From the NCBI GenBank assembly GCA_031256375.1, contig JAIRQX010000025.1, positions 1 through 61,156 of the forward strand: a stretch of DNA of 61,156 nt. Direction: 5' to 3'. This document shows positions 8,401 through 16,690 of this stretch, in pieces. The notes under the pieces are model-generated. The model saw only the letters and a list, made by a program, of their open reading frames with translations, was not told the DNA's origin and made no database searches. The stretch is from Deferribacteraceae bacterium (GTDB lineage Bacteria > Chrysiogenota > Deferribacteres > Deferribacterales > JAISNW01). The stretch's first letter is position 1. Each line of letters starts with the position of its first letter. The position numbers and the translations under genes are program-made.

Positions 8401-9456
8401 ACAGTTTTCACCGCTGCCGCTACATTTACCATACACAGGATGGATGCGATAGCCGGCGTATGGGATATCCCTTTATCCGTTACTGTGCCGGATCCGCTTG
8501 GAAGTTATCCGAATGGAATTTACCCTGATGTGAACGCGGTTTTGTTTGATATTCAGAGTCAGCTTGATCTCCATTTCGGACCTTCTGTTGTTACGGCGGG
8601 GCTTGTCAACGGAGTTCTTAGCTTTTCCGCAGCGGGCGATCCTGTATATTACGATAATGTAGTTAGCCCTAACGGCGCTCTGGGAATTAACAATAACACG
8701 CAAAACTATATATTTGCCGAAAAAGAGGTTTTGTTTGATATGTCAGAGGCGTCCGTAATGCAGCGTATGCTGACATTCAGATACCTTGACGGTATAACGG
8801 AGGTATCGCGAAGTATTGTTGTGGACGCAAAATTTTATGACAATATGGATGACCTTATTGCGGAAGTAAACAGCAAACTTGCCGCCGAGGGGTTAAACTT
8901 TGAAGCTGTGCAGTATGGTACAAAAGGGTTAGCTTTTCAGGAAATCGGCGCGGATATGTTGATCTCTGTTGAGGGAGATCATGAAGGGTTTTTGGGGTTC
9001 CCGAAAACAGGAGATAAGATTACAATAGCTGTCACCGATGAAAAAGGGCGTAGTATTCAAAATGTTATTGTAGATACCGCAAATGTGGAATATAGTGTAT
9101 CTGACGGGTTGCTTTTTGGGTTTGACAAAGGCTCTCTGATTGCGACAGACAGCTTCACCGGAACAATAGGTTCCGGAATAACGTATGAGCTTGGCATTCT
9201 TGATTTAGTTGAAAGCCAGCTTCTGCAATGCCTTACCCTTACGGGGAACCGTCAGGCGAGGGTGGAATCTGTTATAGAGTTTAACGCAACCTTTAAAACC
9301 GTGGGGGAGAACCAGAAAGCGGTTTATATGGGTTCAACGGATATAGATAAAATTGATGCGGCGACACAGCTTTCAATGGCGGAAAACGCATATAAGTATG
9401 CGTTATCTATTACGGCGCAGATTATGTCTATATCTATATTGGATTATTTGAGGTAA
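5476..9456 (+). CDS. flgL: Giant FlgL-type hook-associated protein 3
   Basis: The ends match flagellin/FlgL: the N-terminal helical part (MRITFQCQSLRYQEGIRQSF through RFTKNAQYADGWLSNTDNAIQG) and a C-terminal helix (AATQLSMAENAYKYALSITAQIM). At 1326 residues it is about four times the usual FlgL of roughly 300. About 1000 residues, from position 150 to about 1220, form an insertion in the surface-exposed middle, rich in G, N, T, D and S with beta-like stretches. Such a block would project from the hook-filament junction. Its reading frame is intact. Position after flgK and before fliW-csrA supports FlgL; a flagellin function is less likely. Confidence 0.85.
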   Translation: MSMRITFQCQSLRYQEGIRQSFNDLLTASDKVIKERLLLNPESSPSNYVMAYSMQRTLDDMERFTKNAQYADGWLSNTDNAIQGVIDLISQVRNNLALNGNNGYHSSESLMALAGEVLQRYYQLFDFGNTKYQGHYIFGGFQTNTVPFGSKPNNISGLSQIYGAGGEVLARDVFNDLPELKTGDYTVEVTIKGDTGYMTLYDKYGNKMLLDSNGSDESVKGGNSVSETISFKLEPNVVVNTGRGIAVKMPADISAGLKYSFKYESGTTATYYGDNGQIANKIGFNQDVITNITGNQLLLSASKVIKGSQYNTVNGVSLTPSTLFSQITGANSSLGDSIRVSGSDHNGIPVGVAKVQGTAGVNLNMLYASKEERTFTLGYAGKYYQIEVPAKGYKDMDELIYTINGQLATAAYVGSQDLDNYSSSDDMEIKHNFDINAWTTVNSGGQLDLTSQIKAISDGDRLCFVTTDTGNHTSLSVTGFKYNTMGFDDKTVAAFGKDTIFEIGYDFAENGLNTIFTTHANISATGTVSFFINGEYVRINGFNPGNTLEENELLFDNALRQAGFGFTVTAKLTETTPGVYDVTFTMQNVNLDRNTHLATMFHNPLGISDYQCGQVPSNITSWQKEHNVGDFMNFIKSLYDDAVDVSIVDGRLVVSDIRTGASRLTMNITENNQGIGLPIVDQFTKVTGKYEGNKDDHWDLRLNMTHNADGTRTAYIEVWDKNGTKIIDKTVNNYYGQEIELRHGVKLVLDDMSVPSGGSATKIFQLDLKAGAALNFGDMNVASEGDNANAFTSLMNLYNAMQNGFYLWGAGEPSAWHIDSGFNSTAIPYFDDSFFSGNFNALWKYQVEPNGGKTDLYLQKEFTQRLGQLQFINNTVTTLDFTIRLYDNVTQTMTAHSVSVNLTGVTNSAEMTQAIMDAINNNPVLYNEKIHVTIENGQVVFHSGSGAKNISVVPADEKDVYMMGIDNQRINRSLGTVFTAAATFTIHRMDAIAGVWDIPLSVTVPDPLGSYPNGIYPDVNAVLFDIQSQLDLHFGPSVVTAGLVNGVLSFSAAGDPVYYDNVVSPNGALGINNNTQNYIFAEKEVLFDMSEASVMQRMLTFRYLDGITEVSRSIVVDAKFYDNMDDLIAEVNSKLAAEGLNFEAVQYGTKGLAFQEIGADMLISVEGDHEGFLGFPKTGDKITIAVTDEKGRSIQNVIVDTANVEYSVSDGLLFGFDKGSLIATDSFTGTIGSGITYELGILDLVESQLLQCLTLTGNRQARVESVIEFNATFKTVGENQKAVYMGSTDIDKIDAATQLSMAENAYKYALSITAQIMSISILDYLR

Positions 9457-9462
9457 ATATAA

Positions 9463-9909
9463 ATGACAGACAAAAAAACAGAAATTACATCTCCCAAACT
9501 CGGAAAGATAAGTTACAGGGATGATGACCTTATAACCCTGACATCGCCTCTTCTGGGGTTTGCGGAACTGAGTGATTATCTGATTATTTCAAATACCGAT
9601 TATTTCCCTTTTCTGTGGCTTCAATCGGTGGAAGATCCGTCTGTTTGCTTTATTCTTATTGAGCCGGAACCTTTCTTTAAGGATTATAAGCCTAAAGTCA
9701 ACAAACGTGAGTTGAAAGTGATGGGAGTTAAAGAGCTTTCAGAGCTTAAAATGTTTTGTATAGTCGTAATACCTGACGATCCTAAAAAGGCGACGGCAAA
9801 TCTGCGCGCGCCAATTATCGTTAATTTTGAGCGGAAATTAGCCAAACAGGCGGTATTGGAAGATGAAACTTGGGATATCCGCGCGCCGCTTTTCCCGGGT
9901 AAAGGTTGA
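9463..9909 (+). CDS. fliW: Flagellar assembly factor FliW
   Basis: FliW binds flagellin and CsrA; when flagellin accumulates in the cytoplasm FliW is sequestered and CsrA is released to block translation. The 148-residue product shows the family pattern: LTSPLLGFAELSDYLII, then FPFLWLQSVEDPSVCFILIEP, with a C-terminal half containing KMFCIVVIPDDPKKATANLRAPIIVN. Length is normal. It is only three bases from csrA, the conserved partner pair. The six-base gap after flgL suggests one transcript flgK-flgL-fliW-csrA. Confidence 0.96.
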   Translation: MTDKKTEITSPKLGKISYRDDDLITLTSPLLGFAELSDYLIISNTDYFPFLWLQSVEDPSVCFILIEPEPFFKDYKPKVNKRELKVMGVKELSELKMFCIVVIPDDPKKATANLRAPIIVNFERKLAKQAVLEDETWDIRAPLFPGKG

Positions 9910-9912
9910 CGT

Positions 9913-10155
9913 ATGCTTATATTATCCCGCAAAATAAATGAAAGCATTATGGTGGGAGAAAATATCGAGGTCAAGATAATTGATGTCACAAGCCGTGCCG
10001 TAAAGCTGGGGATAGAGGCGCCGAAAGAGATATCTGTGCATCGCAAAGAGGTTTTTGAGATGATAAAAAACGAAAATCTGCTTGCGGTTCCTATGGCGGA
10101 TAAAAATAAGGTGGTATCGCTTTTTGAGTTTTATAACAAAAATAAAAATGATTAA
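9913..10155 (+). CDS. csrA: Carbon storage regulator CsrA
   Basis: CsrA is a small RNA-binding dimer that represses translation by covering GGA motifs at ribosome-binding sites. The 80-residue product starts with the conserved MLILSRKINESIMVGENIEV and keeps the RNA-contact region VKLGIEAPKEISVHRKEVFE. The C-terminal tail is a little longer than in Escherichia coli (61 residues), as is common where FliW is present. It follows fliW by three bases. The GGA-rich end of the flgK leader (3671-3695) is a plausible local target, which is inference. Confidence 0.97.
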   Translation: MLILSRKINESIMVGENIEVKIIDVTSRAVKLGIEAPKEISVHRKEVFEMIKNENLLAVPMADKNKVVSLFEFYNKNKND

Positions 10156-10172
10156 CTGCAAGGCATTCTATA

Positions 10173-10793
10173 TTGGGAAATGATAACTATGAAATACAGG
10201 ATATTCCGGATTTAACTCCCGAGTATATAAACAAATTACCCGTATTGGCATTCAATGGGCGGATTCATTTGATATCCACAGCGGAGGAGATGTCTAAAGC
10301 TCTGGTTAAACTGAAAAAAGAACTTTGCGTGGGTTTTGACACGGAAAGCCGCCCCTCATTTATTAAAGGTCAAAATTTTCCAATATCTCTGATTCAACTT
10401 GCCACCCCCACAGACGCCTTCATAATAAGATTCCGTTCTGTTACTTTCTGCGACAGTTTGGTAAACTTTTTGGAATCTTCAACTGAAAAGATCGGGTTAG
10501 GGATAAAAGATGACATACGCAAACTAAAATCGGAAAGGATGTTCACTCCAAACACTATGATTGATCTGAGTGAAATTGCAAAAATGAAAGGGCATCAGAA
10601 ATCCAGTCTGCGGATGCTGTCGGCGTACTATCTGCGCAAACGGATAGTAAAATCGGCGCAGAAAACAAACTGGGCGCGTTCAAAGCTGACCGATGCGCAG
10701 CTTCGCTATGCCGCAACTGATGCATGGGCGTGCCTTCTTCTGCGTCCGTTACTTGAAAAAGCCCCGCATATGGCATTTGACGCCAAATTATAG
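10173..10793 (+). CDS. RNase D-like 3'-5' exonuclease domain protein
   Basis: A single-domain DEDDy exonuclease of 206 residues. The three catalytic motifs are visible: FDTE near residues 55-58 (motif I, DxE), LGIKDDIRKL in the middle (motif II), and YAATDAWA near 179-186 (motif III with the Tyr). The C-terminal HRDC domains of true RNase D are missing, so its substrate (tRNA, small RNA or DNA) is unknown. The start is a TTG preceded by AAGG; no in-frame ATG exists before residue 40, and starting there would cut off part of the fold. It lies 17 bases after csrA. Confidence 0.85.
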   Translation: MGNDNYEIQDIPDLTPEYINKLPVLAFNGRIHLISTAEEMSKALVKLKKELCVGFDTESRPSFIKGQNFPISLIQLATPTDAFIIRFRSVTFCDSLVNFLESSTEKIGLGIKDDIRKLKSERMFTPNTMIDLSEIAKMKGHQKSSLRMLSAYYLRKRIVKSAQKTNWARSKLTDAQLRYAATDAWACLLLRPLLEKAPHMAFDAKL

Positions 10794-10817
10794 TATTTTG
10801 AAACGCTTTAAAAATCC

Positions 10818-10846
10818 TTGCTTATGCTGAATAAACATTTTATAAT
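10818..10846 (+). promoter_or_regulatory. Sigma-70-type promoter for the lipoprotein gene
   Basis: TTGCTT (10818-10823), a 17-base spacer and a perfect TATAAT (10841-10846) stand about 30 bases before the start codon at 10876. Confidence 0.7.
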
Positions 10847-10875
10847 GTGAAGATAATATTTGGAGGTTTTTCGTA

Positions 10876-11391
10876 ATGAAAAAATTGTCTGTTATGTTTC
10901 TTTGTACTTTATTAATTTTCTTAGCTGCGTGTTCTCAAAATTCGGGGAAAAAAGGGGCAGGCGCAGGACAGGGTACAGCCTCAACGCAGGATGTACATGG
11001 AACTGACGAAAACGATGCTGAATTGACCGGTTTTGTCTTTGAATCGGATGAGGTAGACCCGTCAATTTTGGCGCTTTATACCGGCATTACCGTAAAGTTA
11101 ACTGACCGCGAATCAAAAGAAAGCCGGGATATATTTATCCCCTTTATGACTCCAACACAATTGGAAGGAACACCGCTTACAGTCACTGTCACACAATTTT
11201 TCCCTGATTTCGTGATGTCTGAAAAAGGTAGCGCCACACGGTCCCTTGAGCCTAAAAATCCGGGCGCAAAGGTGAAAATTACCGGAGCTAACCCTGAGTT
11301 TGAAGGATGGCTGTTCTCAAATTTTCCTGACGCACACCCTTATGACAACCCTGATTTTGACATAGCGATGGTAAACGCTGTAGAAAAATAA
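10876..11391 (+). CDS. Lipoprotein, possibly DUF2155-like
   Basis: The 171-residue product has a lipoprotein signal with lipobox LAAC (cysteine 19), then a low-complexity G/A/K linker and a compact domain. The domain segment VTVTQFFPDFVMSEKGSATRSL and the ending FEGWLFSNFPDAHPY remind me of DUF2155-type periplasmic proteins, which end in a similar GW(L/M)F motif; this is a weak recognition. GGAGG lies directly upstream and a strong promoter is present at 10818-10846. The paaK gene follows 15 bases on. Function is unknown. Confidence 0.7.
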   Translation: MKKLSVMFLCTLLIFLAACSQNSGKKGAGAGQGTASTQDVHGTDENDAELTGFVFESDEVDPSILALYTGITVKLTDRESKESRDIFIPFMTPTQLEGTPLTVTVTQFFPDFVMSEKGSATRSLEPKNPGAKVKITGANPEFEGWLFSNFPDAHPYDNPDFDIAMVNAVEK

Positions 11392-11406
11392 AGGAAAGAC
11401 AGTTTC

Positions 11407-12720
11407 ATGATTTGGAATCCTACATACGAAAAAATGCCGCGCAAAGAGCTGGAAAAACTCCAGCTTGAGCGGCTGAAACACACCGCCGCATTAGTTTACA
11501 ACAAAGTTCCTCACTATAAAAAGGTTTTTGATAAAGCAAATGTCAGGCCGGAAGATATAAAAAGTCTTGACGATCTGAGAAGGTTACCGTTCACGCTCAA
11601 AAGCGATATGCGTGATAACTACCCTTACGGTCTTTTCAGCGCGGAGCTTGACAATATAGTCCGCATACACGCATCGTCCGGCACAACAGGACATCCTACC
11701 GTTGTAGGGTACACGCAGAACGATATTGACATTTGGTCAGAGGTTATGGCGCGTACATTCACCGCGGCAGGGCTGACGAATAAGGATGTTATACAAAATG
11801 CTTTCGGTTACGGGCTATTTACCGGAGGGTTAGGCGCCCATTATGGCGCGGAAAGGATCGGAGCCTCTGTAATTCCTGTATCCGGCGGTAATTCTCACCG
11901 GCAGATAATGCTTCTGAAAGACTTCCGCGCCACCGCGATATGCGGAACGCCGTCGTATGTGGCAAGTCTTATTGAAACGGCGCAAGATGACGGTGTGGAT
12001 CTGCACTCTCTGCCTGTGCGGGTTGGAATATTCGGCGCGGAGCCTTGGAGCGCGGAAATGCGCCGCGAAATTGAGGGGAAATGGGGGATAAAAGCAATAG
12101 ATATTTATGGTCTTTCAGAAATTATCGGTCCCGGGGTGTCTTCCGAATGCGAGGAGGAACAGAACGGGCTGCATATAAACGAAGATCATTTTATAGTTGA
12201 AACTATAAACCCTGAAACAGCGGAAGTTCTTCCCGTAGGCTCTGAAGGGGAGCTTGTATTCACAACCATTTCAAAAGACGGAATGCCTCTGATACGTTAT
12301 AGAACAAGGGATTTAAGCTCAGTTGATCCGACACCCTGCTCATGCGGCCGAACGTTTGTGCGTATGAAAAAAGTACGCGGTCGTAGCGATGATATGCTTA
12401 TTATACGTGGTGTGAATGTTTTCCCGTCTCAGATAGAGAGTATGCTGCTGGAGTATAACGGTGTTCTTCCGTATTACCAGATAGTGGTTGACAAAAACGG
12501 TCCGATGGACACAATTGAAGTACAGGTTGAGATAAGTGAAGATGTTTTTTTCTCTGACCGGATAAGAAGTTTGCAGACCGCCGAATACTCTCTTGAAAAA
12601 TCAATTAAGGAGAGCATCGGAATATCAGCAAAGGTACGGTTTGTGGAACACAGGACCATTATGCGCAGCGAGGGGAAAGCGCAGCGCGTTATAGATAAAA
12701 GGACGGAGAAAAAACAATGA
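11407..12720 (+). CDS. paaK: Phenylacetate-CoA ligase, copy 1
   Basis: AMP-forming aryl-CoA ligase that activates phenylacetate or a related arylacetate using ATP and CoA. The 437-residue length is typical. The adenylate-forming P-loop motif [11 protein letters not shown] is at about residues 90-100, [11 protein letters not shown] and [11 protein letters not shown] follow, and the PaaK C-terminal domain starts at [21 protein letters not shown]. Its ATGA overlap with the next gene (12717-12720) couples it to the ACT protein. In anaerobes such ligases often go with indolepyruvate:ferredoxin oxidoreductase and amino-acid catabolism; those genes are not in this window, so the exact substrate is open. 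Confidence 0.93.
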   Translation: MIWNPTYEKMPRKELEKLQLERLKHTAALVYNKVPHYKKVFDKANVRPEDIKSLDDLRRLPFTLKSDMRDNYPYGLFSAELDNIVRIHASSGTTGHPTVVGYTQNDIDIWSEVMARTFTAAGLTNKDVIQNAFGYGLFTGGLGAHYGAERIGASVIPVSGGNSHRQIMLLKDFRATAICGTPSYVASLIETAQDDGVDLHSLPVRVGIFGAEPWSAEMRREIEGKWGIKAIDIYGLSEIIGPGVSSECEEEQNGLHINEDHFIVETINPETAEVLPVGSEGELVFTTISKDGMPLIRYRTRDLSSVDPTPCSCGRTFVRMKKVRGRSDDMLIIRGVNVFPSQIESMLLEYNGVLPYYQIVVDKNGPMDTIEVQVEISEDVFFSDRIRSLQTAEYSLEKSIKESIGISAKVRFVEHRTIMRSEGKAQRVIDKRTEKKQ

Positions 12721-13148
12721 AAATACGTCAAATTTCGGTTTTTATTGAGAATAAGTCGGGCAGGCTGTATGAAGTCATACGCCTTCTAGGCGGCAATAAT
12801 ATAAATGTGCGCGCCATGTCGCTTGCTGACACAACCGATTTCGGGATAGCCCGTTTTATCGTAAACGAACCGGACGAAGCGTACAGGCTGCTGAAAGATA
12901 ACGATTTCACCGCCGGCATGAACGATGTGGTAGCTATATCTGTACCCGATAAACCCGGAGGTCTTGCGGGCATACTTCATGTTTTGCAGCAGAAAAATAT
13001 AAATATTGAGTATATGTACGCGTTTGTTAATCAGAGCGGAGACAACGCAATAATGATATTCCGTTTTGATGACACTGATCTGGCATTATCGGCGCTGAAA
13101 GGGGCTCGTTTTGATATAATAAATGAAAAATCCCTGTTTAATATTTAG
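12717..13148 (+). CDS. Tandem ACT-domain regulatory protein
   Basis: The 143-residue product is two ACT domains end to end: residues 1-70 ([20 protein letters not shown]) and 72-143 ([19 protein letters not shown]). ACT domains bind amino acids. Stand-alone double-ACT proteins placed next to paaK are common in anaerobes and presumably sense an aromatic amino acid for ligase control; that role is inferred from context. Its start overlaps the paaK stop by ATGA, and the second paaK follows 17 bases on. Confidence 0.9.
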   Translation: MKIRQISVFIENKSGRLYEVIRLLGGNNINVRAMSLADTTDFGIARFIVNEPDEAYRLLKDNDFTAGMNDVVAISVPDKPGGLAGILHVLQQKNINIEYMYAFVNQSGDNAIMIFRFDDTDLALSALKGARFDIINEKSLFNI

Positions 13149-13165
13149 CAAAGGAAATATTTATT

Positions 13166-14470
13166 ATGTACTGGCAGAAACTGTTTGAAACTTTGCCTCT
13201 GGAAAGTATGAAACAGTTACAGTTTGAAAAGTTATGCGCCGTGTTGAAACACTCTTATGAACATATTGAGTATTATAATAGGTGTTTTAAGGAAATAGGC
13301 ATAGAGCCGTCTGATCTGCATTCCCTTGAAGATTTGGGTCGTTTCCCGTTTACAACAAAGGACAATTTGCGTGATAACTACCCTTACGGTATGCTTGCCG
13401 CGCCGCTGAAAGATATTGTGCGCATACATTCCTCTACAGGCACCACAGGCAAACCCACGGTAGTTTGTTATACCGGCGGGGATCTAAATGTATGGAGCGA
13501 TCTTGTGGCGCGGATTATGTGTATGGGCGGAGCGTCAAACGCTGATATAGTACAGGTTGCGTTCACTTACGGGCTTTTTACCGGAGGTTTCGGTCTCCAC
13601 GCCGGCGCGGAAAAGATCGGCGCAAGCGTTATCCCCGCATCCAGCGGTAATACCGCCCGTCAGCTTATGATTATGAAAGATTTCCGCACTACGTTACTTA
13701 TATGTACCCCGTCCTATGCGTTACATATAGCTGAAAGTATGGATAAAGAAGGGATTACAAAAGATGATATCTGCCTTAAATATGGATTGTTCGGAAGCGA
13801 GCCTTGGGGGGAGAAACAGAGAGAAGATATAGAAAAACGGCTCGGACTCATAGCTACTGACAATTACGGGCTGTCAGAAATGATGGGACCCGGCATATCC
13901 GGCGAATGCCTCTGTAAATCAGGGATGCATCTGAACGAAGACCATTTTTATCCAGAAATTATAGATCCTGATACACTAAAAGTACTACCGGAGGGTTCAC
14001 TCGGGGAACTTGTGCTGACGTCGCTTACACGGGAAGCTATGCCTTTGATACGTTACAGGACAAGGGATATAACAAGATTGTACCGTGAAAAATGTGATTG
14101 TGGCAGAACCCTTATCAAGATGGATAAACCGACAGGTCGTTCCGATGATATGTTTATTGTAAACGGCGTCAACGTTTTCCCGTCACAGATAGAGGATGCT
14201 CTGAAATTTTTTGAAGATACAACCCCTCATTTCTTGGTCTATCTGCGCAAGAAAGGCGCACTTGACGAGGTGGAGATCGCTATAGAAGTATCCGATAATC
14301 TTTTCTTTGACAAGATGAAAAAACAGAAAGAGCTTCTGGACAACATCGCGGCAAAATTTACATCAATGCTACAGTTCAAACCCAAAGTAAAACTGGTGGA
14401 ACCGCGGACATTGCAGCGATTTGAAGGGAAAGCCAGGAGAGTGATTGATGAAAGGGGTAAAAACGCCTAA
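13166..14470 (+). CDS. paaK: Phenylacetate-CoA ligase, copy 2
   Basis: A 434-residue paralogue of the ligase at 11407. It keeps the P-loop SSTGTTGKPTVVCYTGG near residue 90, [25 protein letters not shown] and the C-terminal [21 protein letters not shown]. The two copies differ along their whole length, so this is an old duplication or two separate acquisitions, and different arylacetate preferences are plausible. AAGGA precedes the ATG. The 3' end overlaps cbiF, which implies the ligase and cobalamin genes share a transcript. Confidence 0.92.
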   Translation: MYWQKLFETLPLESMKQLQFEKLCAVLKHSYEHIEYYNRCFKEIGIEPSDLHSLEDLGRFPFTTKDNLRDNYPYGMLAAPLKDIVRIHSSTGTTGKPTVVCYTGGDLNVWSDLVARIMCMGGASNADIVQVAFTYGLFTGGFGLHAGAEKIGASVIPASSGNTARQLMIMKDFRTTLLICTPSYALHIAESMDKEGITKDDICLKYGLFGSEPWGEKQREDIEKRLGLIATDNYGLSEMMGPGISGECLCKSGMHLNEDHFYPEIIDPDTLKVLPEGSLGELVLTSLTREAMPLIRYRTRDITRLYREKCDCGRTLIKMDKPTGRSDDMFIVNGVNVFPSQIEDALKFFEDTTPHFLVYLRKKGALDEVEIAIEVSDNLFFDKMKKQKELLDNIAAKFTSMLQFKPKVKLVEPRTLQRFEGKARRVIDERGKNA

Positions 14471-15203
14471 AGTATATTTTATAGGCGCGGGACCGGGTGA
14501 TCCGGAGCTAATCACTGTTAAAGCCGTTAGAATAATGCGGAAATGCCGGACAGTTATAACCGCCGGCAGCCTTGTATCCCCTGAAATTCTTAAATACTCA
14601 CATAAAGAGGCGCGGATATATAACTCTGCCGCAATGGCATTGCCGGAAATTATAGAAACTATAAACGATGCCTGTAAACGGGGGGATGATACTGCAAGGC
14701 TCCACACGGGCGACCCGTCCCTTTACGGAGCAATTTTTGAACAGATGGCGGAGCTTAATAAACTGTCCGTTCCTTATGAGATTATTCCGGGCGTAACTTC
14801 GCTGTTTGCCGCCGCCGCCGCTTTAAAGTGCGAACTTACTGCGCCGGAACTGTCGCAGACAGTTATTATAACCCGTTATGCAGGGCGCACCCCTGTCCCC
14901 GAAGATTTTACAGCGCTTGCCAAAGCGGGGGGAACGCTTTGTATCTATCTGTCACTTGCCATGCTGAATGAAATTACGGAAGAGGTCATTAAGGCGGGTC
15001 GTTCGCCTGACACCCCTGCCGCTGTAGTTTACCGCGCAAGCTGGCAGGATGAGAAGGTTATTTCCGGCGTCGTGTCAACAATCGCGGAAATGGCGGCAGG
15101 GCTAAAAAATCATGGATTAATAATAATAGGGGATGTTGCGGGAGGCAGTCCGGCAACTTTTTCACGATTGTACGATCCGGCATTTTCCCACGGATACCGT
15201 TAG
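14448..15203 (+). CDS. cbiF: Cobalt-precorrin-4 C11-methyltransferase CbiF (CobM)
   Basis: SAM-dependent methyltransferase of corrin ring synthesis, methylating C11 of (cobalt-)precorrin-4. The tetrapyrrole methylase fold is clear: VYFIGAGPGDPELITVKAVR at the start, RLHTGDPSLYGAIFEQM for the SAM loop and EIIPGVTSLFAAAAALK. Length, about 251 residues, is normal. I use the ATG at 14448 because AGGAG at 14435-14439 lies eight bases ahead; a TTG one codon earlier is possible. It overlaps the end of paaK by 23 bases. The next gene, cbiG, starts directly after the stop codon. Confidence 0.94.
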   Translation: MKGVKTPKVYFIGAGPGDPELITVKAVRIMRKCRTVITAGSLVSPEILKYSHKEARIYNSAAMALPEIIETINDACKRGDDTARLHTGDPSLYGAIFEQMAELNKLSVPYEIIPGVTSLFAAAAALKCELTAPELSQTVIITRYAGRTPVPEDFTALAKAGGTLCIYLSLAMLNEITEEVIKAGRSPDTPAAVVYRASWQDEKVISGVVSTIAEMAAGLKNHGLIIIGDVAGGSPATFSRLYDPAFSHGYR

Positions 15204-15974
15204 ATGTTTGAAGTTGCTGTGTTGGCAGTCTCCCCTGCCGGCGTGCGTCTTGCGCGCATTATTTCAGATGAAACCGGCGCGGATATTCATATCTTTTCCA
15301 AGTATGCCGTCCCCGGGGCAACCTCTTTTACTAAACTTTCAGATCATGTGCAGGAAATCTTTCCAAAGTACAGGGGGCTTATTTTTGTAATGGCGCAAGG
15401 GATTGTCAGCCGTGTTACCGCTCCCTGCCTGAGCTCAAAAAAGACCGATCCCGCGGTGGTTGTTTGTGATGATGCCGGAAGGTATGTTATAAGCGCCGCC
15501 GGAGGGCATGAAGGGGGAGCAAACGAGCTTTGCTGCCTTGTTTCCAGTATAACAGGCGCAACGCCTGTTATAACAACCTCCACACAGGCTAACCGCATAT
15601 ATGTGGCAGGGGTTGGGACCCGCAGAGGAATATCGTCAAATGCGGTAAAAGAGGCGCTGACGGAAGCGTGTAACGAAGCGGGGATATGTGTGGAGAATTT
15701 GCGACTGATAGCCTCGGCATGGCTGAAAAAAGAGGAGCGGGGGCTTATAGACGCTGCACGGGAACTGAACGTACATATACGCTTTATCCCAAAATTCCTT
15801 TTTGAAACATATGCGGGAGTTTATAAGCCTACGGCTGCGGCAAAGTATTTTGATATATCCGCAGTAGCCGGACCATCCGCTATGATTGCGGCGCATAATC
15901 CCGCACCGGCGCTGTCCGCGAAAGTTTTTGGCGGGGTTATGATTGCACTGGCAAAGGACACGCTTTATGGGTAA
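15204..15974 (+). CDS. cbiG: Cobalt-precorrin-5A hydrolase CbiG (compact form)
   Basis: CbiG opens the delta-lactone of cobalt-precorrin-5A, releasing acetaldehyde, in the anaerobic B12 route. The 256-residue product has the N-terminal domain (GLIFVMAQGIVSRVTAPCL; AAGGHEGGANELCCLV) and the C-terminal domain (YVAGVGTRRGISSNAVKEAL) but seems to lack the middle domain that takes typical CbiG to about 330-350 residues. Start follows the cbiF TAG with no gap. Its end overlaps the start of cbiH by eight bases. Presence of cbiG argues for the early-cobalt-insertion pathway. Confidence 0.93.
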   Translation: MFEVAVLAVSPAGVRLARIISDETGADIHIFSKYAVPGATSFTKLSDHVQEIFPKYRGLIFVMAQGIVSRVTAPCLSSKKTDPAVVVCDDAGRYVISAAGGHEGGANELCCLVSSITGATPVITTSTQANRIYVAGVGTRRGISSNAVKEALTEACNEAGICVENLRLIASAWLKKEERGLIDAARELNVHIRFIPKFLFETYAGVYKPTAAAKYFDISAVAGPSAMIAAHNPAPALSAKVFGGVMIALAKDTLYG

Positions 15975-16689
15975 ACTCTTTGTGGCAGGCATAGGGTTTC
16001 CCGGACTGATCTCCCCCCTTGCGGAATCCGCTGTTAAAAACGCGGATTTGGTGGTCGGATATAAACCGTATATAGATGAAATAGAACCAATGCTTACCTC
16101 CGCGCAGGAACGTTTCAGCAATGGTATGCGCGGAGAAACTGAGCGCGCCGCCTATGCTGTAAGCGCAGCCATTCAGGGGCGAACTGTATGTATCGTATGT
16201 TCAGGCGACCCGACACTGTTCGGTATGGCGGCTTTAGTTTACGAAACAGCGGAAGGAAAAGGATTAGATATAGAGGTGCTTCCATCGGTATCTGCCGCTT
16301 TTGCCGCGTCATCGCTTTTAGGCGCTCCAATTACTGAGGATACTGTATTTTTATCTATGTCTGATTATCTGACACCATGGGGACTCATACAGAAAAGGGT
16401 GGACGCGGTAAACGCGGGAGATTTTGTGTGCGCTGTTTATAACCCATGGAGTCAACGGCGAACAACGCAACTGTTATATACATTACGGCGTTTCCGTGAA
16501 GAGAGGGGCGACCTTTTAACAGGAACTGTCAGAAACGCATACCGTAAAGGCAGTCAGATATATATTTCAACCATTGACGCTTTCGATATGCGGACGGTGG
16601 ATATGTCCGCGGTAGTTATAGTTGGCTGTACCAAAACGAAACTGATTGACGGCAAGATGATTACCCCGCGCGGCTATACTCTGAAATAA
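15967..16689 (+). CDS. cbiH: Cobalt-precorrin-3 C17-methyltransferase CbiH (CobJ)
   Basis: SAM-dependent enzyme that methylates C17 and contracts the ring. The 240-residue product shows the family core: KLFVAGIGFPGLISPLAESA, VCIVCSGDPTLFGMAALVYE and VLPSVSAAFAASSLLGAPI. I start at the ATG at 15967, which has AAGGA at 15955-15959; an upstream TTG would add eight unconserved residues. The FVCAVYNPWSQRRTTQL segment is typical for CobJ/CbiH. It overlaps cbiG and is followed one base later by cbiJ. Confidence 0.93.
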   Translation: MGKLFVAGIGFPGLISPLAESAVKNADLVVGYKPYIDEIEPMLTSAQERFSNGMRGETERAAYAVSAAIQGRTVCIVCSGDPTLFGMAALVYETAEGKGLDIEVLPSVSAAFAASSLLGAPITEDTVFLSMSDYLTPWGLIQKRVDAVNAGDFVCAVYNPWSQRRTTQLLYTLRRFREERGDLLTGTVRNAYRKGSQIYISTIDAFDMRTVDMSAVVIVGCTKTKLIDGKMITPRGYTLK

Positions 16690-16690
16690 G

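Noticed and set aside
15133-15390. An 85-codon frame across the cbiF-cbiG border
   Set aside because: It overlaps both well-supported genes in another frame.
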